64,000 nucleotides of DNA from G963677325 sp963810555. GTDB lineage: Bacteria > Bacteroidota > Bacteroidia > Bacteroidales > Prolixibacteraceae. The translations under genes and the position numbers were made by a program. The notes beneath the pieces are model-generated. The model searched no databases. It saw only the letters and a list, made by a program, of their open reading frames with translations, and was not told where the DNA came from. Location of the stretch: assembly GCA_963810555.1 (NCBI GenBank), contig CAWENX010000009.1, forward strand, positions 620,001-684,000, written 5' to 3'. Positions 1 through 7,554 of the stretch are shown here, piece by piece; the stretch's first letter is position 1, and each line of letters opens with the position of its first letter.

Positions 1-1
1 G

Positions 2-856
2 AACCGCCCATATGGAGACGTATGGCATCTTTTGCGAAGTCTCGCTTATAAGGTACATCCTTATCGCTGGCCGGCCATCGGTCTGTCAGTCGAACATATA
101 GAAAAGGCCGGACTAAAGCATGTGAAGGATTTCTTTTATCACCATTATGCACCCAATAATGCAGTTCTGGTTATCAGCGGGAACATCGGATATGACAATG
201 GATTTAAACTGGCTTCAAAATACTTTCGGACTATTCCGTACAGGGAAGTGGCAAATCCTTTAATTCTGGAGGAACCCGATCAGCTTGAGGATCGAACCGA
301 AACAGTTTACCGTGATGTACCTGTCGATACCTTTTATATTGGATGGCACGTTCCCGGCAGAAATGACAAAGATTTTTATACCGCAGATCTTCTGACGGAT
401 GTGCTCTCAGGAGGTAACTCGTCGAGATTCGAGGAAAGATTAATCAAAGGGAGGAAATTATTTACTGAAGCCGATGTTTTTCTTAGTGGTGAAAATGATC
501 CGGGACTTTTGGTCGCTACAGGAAAAGTCGGTGAAAATGTCGATTTCACTTTTGCTCAAAATGCTATGATTGAGGAACTTTTATTGACGACAGCAGAAAA
601 GATATCCGATTATGAACTTGAAAAGGTTAAGAATAAAGTCGAAGCAGACCTGCTTTTCAATGAGATTGGATATCTTGAAAAAGCAATGCAGTTGGCTTCA
701 TTTGAAATACTGGGAGATGCAGACCTGATCAATCAACAGGCAGAAAAATACCGTAAAGTAACAACGGACGATATACTCAATATTGCAAAGAAAATATTCT
801 GCAAAGGCAATCGCAATACTCTGAATTACATGTCAATAAAAAAGAACAATCCATGA
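2..856 (+). CDS. M16 family zinc peptidase, C-terminal part (cut by window start)
   Basis: The reading frame is open from base 2, so the gene begins before the window; the TTG at 32 is not a credible start. The visible 284 residues begin just before a Y-x-x-HPYRWPAIG stretch, which in M16 (pitrilysin-like) peptidases lies after the HxxEH zinc site. That site would therefore lie upstream of the window. The rest fits the second half of an M16 N-domain plus the C-terminal M16 domain. Its stop overlaps the start of the next gene by 4 bases (ATGA), so the two are translationally coupled. By family knowledge this is the catalytic subunit of a two-gene M16B protease, probably processing periplasmic peptides. 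Confidence in the family is high; the substrate is unknown. Confidence 0.88.
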   Translation, partial: NRPYGDVWHLLRSLAYKVHPYRWPAIGLSVEHIEKAGLKHVKDFFYHHYAPNNAVLVISGNIGYDNGFKLASKYFRTIPYREVANPLILEEPDQLEDRTETVYRDVPVDTFYIGWHVPGRNDKDFYTADLLTDVLSGGNSSRFEERLIKGRKLFTEADVFLSGENDPGLLVATGKVGENVDFTFAQNAMIEELLLTTAEKISDYELEKVKNKVEADLLFNEIGYLEKAMQLASFEILGDADLINQQAEKYRKVTTDDILNIAKKIFCKGNRNTLNYMSIKKNNP

Positions 857-2136
857 TACTGAACAGAAATATTCCACCTGTTATTCATAGTATCGATCGT
901 GTTGAATATCAAAAACCTGAACATTTTAAACTCGAGGGTGGTTCTGATCTGTTCGTGTTAAAAGGGGGTGATCAGGAAGTTGTAAAGCTCGACTTTGCTT
1001 TTAAGGCAGGAAGCTGGTATTCAAAATCGAAACTGGAAAGCCTCATGGCTGCGTCCATGCTCCAGGAAGGAACATCAAGTCTGACCGCCAATGAAATTGC
1101 CAATACATTTGATTTCTACGGGATTCAATTTAATTCTCATTCCCATTACGATTACAATTATATTTCACTCTTCTCGCTTAAAAAACATTTACCTCACCTC
1201 CTACCTGTAATCTTTGAAATCATTAGCGATTCCACTTTCCCTGAAAATGAATTTGAGATAGTCCGAAAACAAAGAAAACAACGTGCACTAATTGATGCTG
1301 ATAAAGTTTCCATTATTGCTCAACGAACGTTTTTGAGAAGTTTATTCAGCGAGGAGCATCCCTATGCACCGGCAGCATCACCGGAAAGTTATGATTATGT
1401 GACTCTTGAGGGAACAAAGGCACATTTCAGAAAATATTATGCTTCTGATCGAATGTCTATAATAGCATCCGGTCATGTTGACGAAGGAGTAATAAATCAT
1501 ATCAAAAATACATTTAACAGATCTTGGGGAGAGCCTGTTGAGGAAAATTCAAATACAGTAAAAGGAGAAATTGTTCAGTCCAGCCAGGCGATCTTTATAG
1601 AAAAGAAGGAATCGAATCAGAACGCTGTTACCATCGGAAAGCATTTCCCCACTCAAAATCATCCTGATTATCCCGGGCTAAGGGTGTTATGCACTATTTT
1701 GGGTGGATATTTCGGTTCCAGGCTGATGGCGAACCTTCGGGAGAAAAAAGGGCTGACCTACTCGATTCATGCATCGCCTGTTTCATTTGTCCATAATGGA
1801 GTACTTCTCATTTCTGCCGAAGTAAAAACTCAAAAAACAGATGAGGCAGTAAAAGAGATCCATCACGAGATGGAGAGGTTATGTGACGAACTGATATCAG
1901 ATGAAGAGTTAAATCTTGTCAAAAATTATATGCTTGGAAGAATCCTTGATGATTTCGACGGACCCTTTGCCAGGGCACAAAATTTTGCATCCCTTCACGA
2001 ATTCGGAATGGATTATGAATATTATGACAGGCTGATTAGCACGGTAAATGAAATCGATAAATTTAAAATCAGAGAACTTGCAGGAAAATATATTTCACCG
2101 GGAACGATGACCTGCGTGATTGCAGGAACAAGATAA
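853..2136 (+). CDS. M16 family peptidase, non-catalytic partner subunit
   Basis: A 427-residue M16 protein without the HxxEH zinc motif; the matching place reads LMAASMLQEGTSS. It keeps the C-terminal REKKGLTYSI motif (about residue 295), the Arg/Tyr pair typical of the inactive partner in heterodimeric M16B peptidases. I infer that it binds substrate for the catalytic subunit encoded just upstream, with which it overlaps by 4 bases. The start ATG at 853 is set by that overlap. The stop runs into a G/A-rich repeat. No signal peptide is obvious, so the cellular location is uncertain. Confidence 0.9.
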   Translation: MILNRNIPPVIHSIDRVEYQKPEHFKLEGGSDLFVLKGGDQEVVKLDFAFKAGSWYSKSKLESLMAASMLQEGTSSLTANEIANTFDFYGIQFNSHSHYDYNYISLFSLKKHLPHLLPVIFEIISDSTFPENEFEIVRKQRKQRALIDADKVSIIAQRTFLRSLFSEEHPYAPAASPESYDYVTLEGTKAHFRKYYASDRMSIIASGHVDEGVINHIKNTFNRSWGEPVEENSNTVKGEIVQSSQAIFIEKKESNQNAVTIGKHFPTQNHPDYPGLRVLCTILGGYFGSRLMANLREKKGLTYSIHASPVSFVHNGVLLISAEVKTQKTDEAVKEIHHEMERLCDELISDEELNLVKNYMLGRILDDFDGPFARAQNFASLHEFGMDYEYYDRLISTVNEIDKFKIRELAGKYISPGTMTCVIAGTR

Positions 2137-2287
2137 AGACGGAGACCGGAGAAAGGAAACCGGAGACAGGAAAAGGAACAAGGCAAAACGGAAAAGGGAA
2201 ATGGAGGCAGGAAATTTCATCCTTTTCCCCTTTCCCCTGATTCCCTTCTTCTCTCTCCAGTCTCTGTTCTCCGTTTTCCGGTCTCCG
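2137..2287. repeat. G/A-rich then C/T-rich inverted repeat
   Basis: The stretch between the M16 gene and the convergent glycosyltransferase is purine-rich in its first half (units like GGAGACCGGAGAAAGG) and pyrimidine-rich in its second (CTCCGTTTTCCGGTCTCCG). The two halves can pair as an imperfect hairpin. The same word family recurs near 50575-50625, 51075-51140 and 52465-52515. It could help termination of the two convergent genes but has no clean U-run. An open frame through it is an artefact of the repeat. Confidence 0.7.
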
Positions 2288-3238
2288 TCAGTTTACCCTT
2301 TTATCAATCAGATAGAAATTTCGCTCGGCCGAACTTCTTGAGATCAGTTCTCCGAGAAAACCTGCAAGGAAAAGCTGCGTTCCGAGTATCATCAGAGTAA
2401 GGGCAAAATAAAAATAAGGACTCTGAACTACACGTTCCACTAAAACGCCGTGATACATGTTGTACAACTTATGTCCTCCCAACCAAACTGCTGATAAAAA
2501 TCCCAGCAAAAACATCAACGAGCCCAAGGTTCCGAAAAGATGCATGGGACGTTTCCCAAACCTGCCTATAAATGAAATCGACATCAGGTCAAGGTAACCG
2601 TAAACAAAACGACTCAGGCCAAATTTACTGACACCGTATTTTCGTGCCTGATGCTTTACAACTAATTCACCAATCCTGGTAAATCCGGCTTGTTTTGCAA
2701 TATAGGGAATGTAACGGTGCATCTCTCCGTATACTTCTATACTTTTAACCACTTCTTTCTTATAAGCTTTTAAACCGCAGTTAAAGTCATGAAGCTTTAT
2801 TCCGGTTATTAAGCTGGCTGTTGCATTGTATAATTTACTGGGCAGGGTTTTCGAAATGGGATCATAACGCTTTTTCTTCCAACCCGAGACAAGATCATAA
2901 TTTCCTTCACGGATCATTTTACAAAGTGCCGGAATTTCATCAGGGCTATCCTGCAAATCAGAGTCCATTGTGATCACGATATCCCCTTTGGCTTCTTCAA
3001 ATCCGGTATGAAGAACAGCCGATTTCCCATAATTCCTTCTAAACCTGATACCTATGACGTTCTTATCCTTAATTGCTGTTGACTCAATCCAGGACCATGA
3101 TTCATCGTTACTGCCGTCATCAATAAAAAGGAGTTCATAGGTATAACTGTTAGCCTGCATCACTCTTAGAATCCAATCATACAACTCGGGCAGTGATTCA
3201 GCTTCATTATAAACAGGTATAACTAAAGAAATATCCAT
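2288..3238 (-). CDS. GT2 family glycosyltransferase (dolichyl-phosphate/undecaprenyl-phosphate type)
   Basis: A 316-residue protein starting MDISLVIPVYNEAESLPELY, the GT-A fold N-terminus of GT2 enzymes. It has the metal/nucleotide site MDSDLQD near residue 92 and two C-terminal membrane helices (about 235-260 and 275-300). This layout matches GtrB/ArnC-type enzymes that move a sugar from a nucleotide donor to a polyprenyl phosphate at the inner membrane. The DUF4199 gene lies 24 bases upstream on the same strand, an operon pairing common in Bacteroidota. The sugar cannot be deduced. Confidence 0.9.
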   Translation of the reverse strand: MDISLVIPVYNEAESLPELYDWILRVMQANSYTYELLFIDDGSNDESWSWIESTAIKDKNVIGIRFRRNYGKSAVLHTGFEEAKGDIVITMDSDLQDSPDEIPALCKMIREGNYDLVSGWKKKRYDPISKTLPSKLYNATASLITGIKLHDFNCGLKAYKKEVVKSIEVYGEMHRYIPYIAKQAGFTRIGELVVKHQARKYGVSKFGLSRFVYGYLDLMSISFIGRFGKRPMHLFGTLGSLMFLLGFLSAVWLGGHKLYNMYHGVLVERVVQSPYFYFALTLMILGTQLFLAGFLGELISRSSAERNFYLIDKRVN

Positions 3239-3262
3239 TTGAAAGTTTGTTATGTCCGGACT

Positions 3263-3796
3263 TTATTCTATCCCTTTAAAGGGATCAGACGGTTGTTTCT
3301 TAAAGAAAATAGAAATGATCAAAGAAAAAATAAATCCAAGGATGGTCAGGTTAAATATCTGTCCGATCGAATAGGTCAATGGAGTCAAAACCTTTTTATA
3401 CATAGTCATCACCGTATCAACCTGATTTTCCGGCCTGCCGGCTTTTGTCAGTTCCTCTTCAATAAAAATGATCAGTTTATCTATCAAACCAGGATCGACT
3501 ATCTTGAAAAGAACAAAAGTGTAAAACGCCATAATCAGCGAAGCAAAAAAAGTCAGCAGTGTACCAAATCCTAAAGCCCTGGAATAAGGCAGTCCTGCAT
3601 CTCCTGAAACTTCTCTGAAAGTCCACAATGCCCAGCAAAGACACAAAATAATGATAAGATAGGAAAGATAAGCCATCCCTGTTGAAAAAGGTTTCCCCAT
3701 TACATAAAATACAACTGAATTCAATACAAGGGCGATACCCATATAAAGACCAAAATTCATGGCCTCTTTCGTTACCGAATGACTCCGACGTTCCAT
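3263..3796 (-). CDS. DUF4199 family membrane protein
   Basis: A 177-residue protein with four hydrophobic segments (about 15-32, 38-57, 74-96, 145-165) and a short charged loop before the last, the size and layout of DUF4199 proteins of Bacteroidota. Function unknown. It is first in an operon with the GT2 glycosyltransferase. Two matches to the minus-strand promoter core TAnnTTTG lie just upstream (3816-3823 and 3827-3834), but neither has a clear TTTG box, so the promoter is tentative. Confidence 0.8.
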   Translation of the reverse strand: MERRSHSVTKEAMNFGLYMGIALVLNSVVFYVMGKPFSTGMAYLSYLIIILCLCWALWTFREVSGDAGLPYSRALGFGTLLTFFASLIMAFYTFVLFKIVDPGLIDKLIIFIEEELTKAGRPENQVDTVMTMYKKVLTPLTYSIGQIFNLTILGFIFSLIISIFFKKQPSDPFKGIE

Positions 3797-4007
3797 ACTC
3801 TAAGAGATTATCCTGCAAACATAAAACAAAAATACCGTTTTTAATTAAACTATCATAAAGTTTGGGAGAATAGCTTTTAACAAGAGCTTTTCTTCCTCGT
3901 GGATGAAGAGTAGTACGTGGCCGGTAATTGAATTTATGTAATCCGGAAACATTGGGAATCAGTAATTTCGTGTAATTCGTTAAAAATTCGTGTAATTCGT
4001 TATTATA

Positions 4008-4039
4008 ATTGGCAACATCCTGATTTTTTCCTACTTTTG
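4008..4039 (+). promoter_or_regulatory. Promoter of SRP RNA / tRNA-Thr
   Basis: ATTG at 4008-4011, a 20-base spacer, then TACTTTTG at 4032-4039, an exact TAnnTTTG Bacteroidota -7 element. Transcription would start about base 4045, at the 5' end of the SRP RNA. Upstream lie two direct copies of a 14-base word containing GTGTAATTCGT (3965-4000). Confidence 0.65.
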
Positions 4040-4043
4040 CACC

Positions 4044-4140
4044 GGGTAAGTCCTTCACGACCAGCTCCTGTTGAACTCCCCCAGGGCCGGAAGGCAGCAA
4101 GGGTAGATGGTCGTAGCGGTGCGATGCAGGTAGCTTACCC
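4044..4140 (+). ncRNA. ffs: Signal recognition particle RNA (4.5S type)
   Basis: It contains the conserved SRP domain IV: CAGGGCCGGAAGGCAGCAAG with the GGAA tetraloop and the purine-rich internal loop that binds Ffh, flanked by pairing arms. The ends are set by a perfect closing helix, GGGTAAG at 4044-4050 with CTTACCC at 4134-4140, giving about 97 nt. It works with Ffh in targeting nascent membrane proteins. The tRNA-Thr starts four bases after it, so both are probably cut from one transcript. Confidence 0.93.
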
Positions 4141-4144
4141 ACCT

Positions 4145-4218
4145 GCCGAATTAGCTCAGTTGGCCAGAGCACGTGATTTGTAATCTCGGGGTCGACAGTT
4201 CGAATCTGTCATTCGGCT
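4145..4218 (+). tRNA. tRNA-Thr (anticodon UGU)
   Basis: A 74-nt cloverleaf. The acceptor GCCGAAT (4145-4151) pairs perfectly with ATTCGGC (4211-4217). The D arm is TAGCTCAGTTGGCCAGAGCA, the anticodon loop TTTGTAA holds TGT, and the T arm contains GTTCGAATC. The anticodon stem has one T:T mismatch. CCA is not encoded. It lies four bases downstream of the SRP RNA. Confidence 0.93.
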
Positions 4219-4224
4219 CAATAT

Positions 4225-4252
4225 CAGGCTATAGGCTTTAGACTATAGCCTG
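4225..4252 (+). terminator. Perfect 10-bp hairpin after tRNA-Thr
   Basis: CAGGCTATAG (4225-4234) pairs perfectly with CTATAGCCTG (4243-4252) around an 8-base loop, seven bases after the tRNA. There is no U-run, so it may be a processing or weak termination structure for the SRP-tRNA transcript. Confidence 0.45.
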
Positions 4253-4384
4253 TAGGTTAAATCAGTTTCAGAGTTACAGAATCCCTCATGTACGGTATTA
4301 CAACATTGAAACTTTTTATACATAACCCTTGATTTATTTTTACCCCAAACCCAATAGTCCAAAATACTGATTACTGATTACTGA

Positions 4385-4978
4385 TCATTGATTCAGCAGA
4401 TCCAGCACTTTGACAATAGCAGGAAAATTTGAAATGCTTTTTATGGGTGATAATTGGAGCCGTTCCTGCCTGATATGATTAATGAAATCCTTATCCTGAC
4501 AGAGCGAAAAATTATCCCCTGCAATAATTTTTAATCCCAACGCCGTCTTTAATGTAGTTCCCCGTACGCGCACTGAGCCGTCGGTGCGTGCAGGATGAAA
4601 GTGGATATAACAGTCTTTCTTCTCTCCTTTTCGAAATGTCCATTTAGAGCCATCAGGCAGAAAAAGAAAGTTATAATCCTTACCTCCATTGCTGACCCAT
4701 TCATCATACGCCAACTGTTCGAAAACGGATAATTCAGTGAGTTGCAATTTTACAAATGAAATAATCTGATCCACTGATAAAGAACCATAATAAATATCAG
4801 TAACCTGCGGTCCTATATTGTTAATCAGATCAAAAACTTCAGATTCATTGACTGATAACCTGGCCTTTCTTATAAAGTCTCTTATAAATCCCAGATGATG
4901 CTTTAAAGGATTGAAGGTAAAAGGAGGCTCTATCAGATCAGGTTTTATGACTATTTTTGACACATCAATTTCATTCAT
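4385..4978 (-). CDS. Conserved-looking hypothetical protein
   Basis: A 197-residue soluble protein from the ATG at 4978; a TTG at 4987 could add three residues. I do not recognise a domain. It has no signal peptide or membrane helix. The centre carries a polar motif, YIHFHPARTDGSVRVRG (roughly residues 123-140), which could be a ligand or nucleic-acid site. It is divergent from the class IV aminotransferase with only 13 bases between start codons, so the two genes' control regions must overlap each other's coding sequence. Confidence 0.7.
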   Translation of the reverse strand: MNEIDVSKIVIKPDLIEPPFTFNPLKHHLGFIRDFIRKARLSVNESEVFDLINNIGPQVTDIYYGSLSVDQIISFVKLQLTELSVFEQLAYDEWVSNGGKDYNFLFLPDGSKWTFRKGEKKDCYIHFHPARTDGSVRVRGTTLKTALGLKIIAGDNFSLCQDKDFINHIRQERLQLSPIKSISNFPAIVKVLDLLNQ

Positions 4979-4991
4979 TCTTAACAAAATT

Positions 4992-5822
4992 ATGCAACCT
5001 CGTGTGAATAAACAAAATATAATTCATGAAAACAAAGAGGAAAACGGAAATCCTTCTCTGCCCTATTATCCGTTTCAGATTTATGAAGTAATAAGGATAA
5101 TTGACGGAATCCCATTGTTTCTTGAAGACCACCTGGAGAGATTATATACTACCGCTGAGCAATCAGGTATTTTCAACCTTCCCGGACAGGATAATATAAA
5201 GAAAAAAATAGAGAAACTGATCACTGACAACAACCGGCTGATTGGAAATATTAAGCTGATCTTCACAATTACTGACCCGGCTCAGAGACCAAAAAGTGAG
5301 TTGTTTTTTATTCCTCATTCTTATCCATCCAAAGAAAAATATAGATCAGGAGTCAGGTTAGGTTTGTTATATGCGGAACGTCCTAACCCCTGGCTTAAGA
5401 TTGTGTACCCGTATGTAAGAGACAAAGCTGATCTGTTAATCTCAGAAAACAACCTGTTTGAAGTCTTATTGGTTGATAAAGATGATAATATAGCTGAAGG
5501 AAGCCGTTCAAATGTGTTTTTTGTAAAGCACAATCAATTGTATACCAGCCCTGACGAAAAAGTTCTGAATGGGATCACCCGCAAGAAAATATTCAAATTG
5601 TGCCTTAAAAATGATATTCAATTAATTAAAGAAGATATACCGCTGATTAGCCTTGAAGAATTTGAAGGAGCAATTCTTACAGGATCATCCCCAAAAGTGC
5701 TTCCGGTTTCAGCAATTGGCAAAATCTCTTTTAATCCGTCAATTCCATTGATCAGGCGATTAATAAATCTTTACGATCAGGAAATTGAAGAGTACCTTGA
5801 TTCAAAGAGAACCAGCAAATAA
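4992..5822 (+). CDS. Class IV aminotransferase / aminodeoxychorismate lyase-like, PLP-dependent
   Basis: A 276-residue PLP fold-type IV enzyme. Seen: the N-terminal domain ending in FLEDHLERL, a lysine in WLKIVYP (about residue 135) aligned with the Schiff-base lysine, the EGSRSNVFFV motif about 33 residues later (the conserved Glu that contacts the pyridine nitrogen), and NGITRKKI. The family includes branched-chain and D-amino acid aminotransferases and 4-amino-4-deoxychorismate lyase; which reaction applies here is not decided by sequence alone. The ATG at 4992 gives a normal family length; upstream ATGs would overlap the divergent neighbour. Confidence 0.85.
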   Translation: MQPRVNKQNIIHENKEENGNPSLPYYPFQIYEVIRIIDGIPLFLEDHLERLYTTAEQSGIFNLPGQDNIKKKIEKLITDNNRLIGNIKLIFTITDPAQRPKSELFFIPHSYPSKEKYRSGVRLGLLYAERPNPWLKIVYPYVRDKADLLISENNLFEVLLVDKDDNIAEGSRSNVFFVKHNQLYTSPDEKVLNGITRKKIFKLCLKNDIQLIKEDIPLISLEEFEGAILTGSSPKVLPVSAIGKISFNPSIPLIRRLINLYDQEIEEYLDSKRTSK

Positions 5823-5839
5823 ATCCGAATTGCAGATAT

Positions 5840-5920
5840 TCATTTCTTGCTTCACAAGCCTCTTCTTACATAAACGGCCATACTTTATATGTCGATGGCG
5901 GCTGGCAGGCTTGCTTATAG
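5840..5920 (+). pseudogene. C-terminal remnant of a short-chain dehydrogenase (SDR)
   Basis: In one frame the gap after the aminotransferase reads SFLASQASSYINGHTLYVDG followed by GWQACL and a stop at 5918-5920. The words SSYING and VDGGW are the hallmark last 25 residues of classical SDR oxidoreductases. No Rossmann domain or catalytic YxxxK precedes it; the frame runs back into the aminotransferase end without SDR similarity. It is therefore a relic of a deleted gene. Confidence 0.75.
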
Positions 5921-5939
5921 GTTAATCATCTTCAGATTA

Positions 5940-5971
5940 TTTGGAATACAGCAGTATTTCAATTACCTTTG
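5940..5971 (+). promoter_or_regulatory. Housekeeping-type promoter for the membrane protein at 6028
   Basis: TTTG at 5940-5943, a 20-base spacer, then TACCTTTG at 5964-5971; both boxes match the Bacteroidota consensus exactly. The expected start is near 5978, giving a leader of about 50 nt. Confidence 0.65.
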
Positions 5972-6027
5972 AATACAAGTTGGAAGTTAATATCTGATCA
6001 AGCTTTTATTTCCTATAACATGCAATT

Positions 6028-7272
6028 ATGAAACAGCTCATAATTGAAAATATTGACAAACCGGAAATCCTCGAAAAATTGTACCGCAGTAATAAACAGG
6101 ATTTTCGCAAATCATTCGCTGAAATTTCGGATGATTATCAGACTGAATTGGTAAGATACTGGAAAATAAGGCTTTCCTTTGAAACAAAAACAGAATCCGC
6201 AAAAATTATCCGATCAGAACTTCTGGTCATCATCGCATTATCGGTATTATCGGTAATATTAATCAAGCTCCCGTCTATCTTTCCGGGAATTGAGATGAAA
6301 AGTTTTTATCAAAGAAATACTGCCATTATCGTTTTCAATGGTATAATTCTTTACAATCTATGGCAGAATAGCTTTTTTAACAAAAAGCATCTGTTCTTCT
6401 ACGGCTTGACTCTTCTTATATTAACCCTGTTTATTAACCTCTTGCCATCCGATAAAAGCGATACAAGCACACTTTCATTTATTCATGTTCCTCTCTTTTT
6501 ATGGTGCCTGTGGGGATTTACATTTATTTATTTTGATATCCATAGAATAAGCAGATTGATCGATTTTATTAAGCTGAGCGGAGAATTGCTTATCATGACA
6601 GGTCTAATACTCAGCGCCTGGAGCCTGTTCAGCGGGATCTCATTACAGTTATTCAGCGCAATTAAGACAGATATACATCAATTCTTTGCTGATTATATCA
6701 TGATTCCCGGCGCGGTTGTTGCGCCCATCGTATCTTATTATCTTGTAAGACTGTATCCCGATCTGACGAGCAAGATCCCTCCCGTGATTGCAAAGATATT
6801 TACCCCATTGGTTTTGGTTTCTCTTGTAATCTATTTAATCTCATTGTTTTATTTAGGAATACCTGTATTGGAAGACAGAGAGAGGCTTATCGTATTTAAT
6901 ATCCTTCTTGTAGCAGTAATGGCAGTTATTATATTTTCAATCCTGGCGCTTGAAAAAACAGAAAGGAAAAACCTTAATGTATTTTTCCTTTTCAGTATCT
7001 CGATCTTAACGATTGTCATCAACTCGATTGCCTTAATCGCAATCGTCTCAAGAGCATTAAACGGATTGACACCCAACAGGACGGTCGTACTGATTTCAAA
7101 CATCCTGATTTTTATTCATCTCATTCTTCTTACTATAAACCTCTATCGCTCAGGCTTCAGGAGTAACGGACTGGAGAGAGCAGAGAAAACAATTACAAAT
7201 TACCTTCCTGTCTATGCCTTCTGGACTATTATTGTGATATTCATTCTTCCCTTTCTTTTCGGATTCAAATAG
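6028..7272 (+). CDS. Polytopic membrane protein, possibly DUF4153-like
   Basis: A 414-residue protein with a charged cytoplasmic N-terminus of about 65 residues followed by roughly ten hydrophobic helices, ending in a hydrophobic segment before GFK. The overall layout, and an ending with a basic loop followed by YLPVYAFWTI, resembles DUF4153-type proteins, but I cannot confirm the family by eye. No catalytic motif is visible. It has its own strong promoter and stands alone between the SDR remnant and the large inverted repeat. Confidence 0.75.
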   Translation: MKQLIIENIDKPEILEKLYRSNKQDFRKSFAEISDDYQTELVRYWKIRLSFETKTESAKIIRSELLVIIALSVLSVILIKLPSIFPGIEMKSFYQRNTAIIVFNGIILYNLWQNSFFNKKHLFFYGLTLLILTLFINLLPSDKSDTSTLSFIHVPLFLWCLWGFTFIYFDIHRISRLIDFIKLSGELLIMTGLILSAWSLFSGISLQLFSAIKTDIHQFFADYIMIPGAVVAPIVSYYLVRLYPDLTSKIPPVIAKIFTPLVLVSLVIYLISLFYLGIPVLEDRERLIVFNILLVAVMAVIIFSILALEKTERKNLNVFFLFSISILTIVINSIALIAIVSRALNGLTPNRTVVLISNILIFIHLILLTINLYRSGFRSNGLERAEKTITNYLPVYAFWTIIVIFILPFLFGFK

Positions 7273-7345
7273 GAGTTTTCACATCTCCTTTCAAACCGGT
7301 TACTTCTCCCCTTCTGACACCATTATTCGCTATATTATGTCCGGA

Positions 7346-7438
7346 GTTTATTCGTACATTATTCGTATATTATTCGTAGATCATTCGTATATTATACGAA
7401 TGATCTACGAATAATATACATATAATCTATGAATAAAC
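7346..7438. repeat. 93-bp inverted repeat built of 11-base units
   Basis: Left arm 7346-7390 and right arm 7394-7438 are 45 bases each, separated by 3 bases. The inner 26 bases of each arm are a perfect match; the outer 19 have four mismatches. Each arm is itself a run of four 11-base units of the form ATTCGTAnATn. The RNA from either strand would form a long A/U-rich hairpin. No coding sequence overlaps it. Confidence 0.85.
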
Positions 7439-7500
7439 AACGGTGATGGTATTGTTCTTTACCTGTTGAATCATTTCTGAAAAAAGCCTGGAGCAGAAGC

Positions 7501-7534
7501 AAAAAAAACGGCAGCTAATATTTTGCTGCCGTTT
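7501..7534 (-). terminator. Intrinsic terminator of the pyruvate:ferredoxin oxidoreductase gene
   Basis: The arms AAACGGCAGC (7506-7515) and GCTGCCGTTT (7525-7534) form a 10-bp stem. On the minus strand it is followed by a run of eight T's (complement of 7501-7508). It lies 20 bases after the minus-strand stop at 7555. Confidence 0.85.
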
Positions 7535-7554
7535 ATTAATTAATTAACGATTTT

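Noticed and set aside
2120..2341. Plus-strand frame rich in Lys/Arg/Glu then Phe/Pro
   Set aside because: It is a read-through of the G/A-rich and C/T-rich repeat and overlaps the end of the glycosyltransferase gene; no natural protein composition.
3477..4172. Minus-strand frame across the SRP RNA and tRNA
   Set aside because: It covers two stable RNA genes in antisense and part of the DUF4199 gene in another frame.
7346..7438. CRISPR-like array of regular short repeats
   Set aside because: The unit is 11 bases with no spacers and is mirrored into a hairpin; no cas genes are present.
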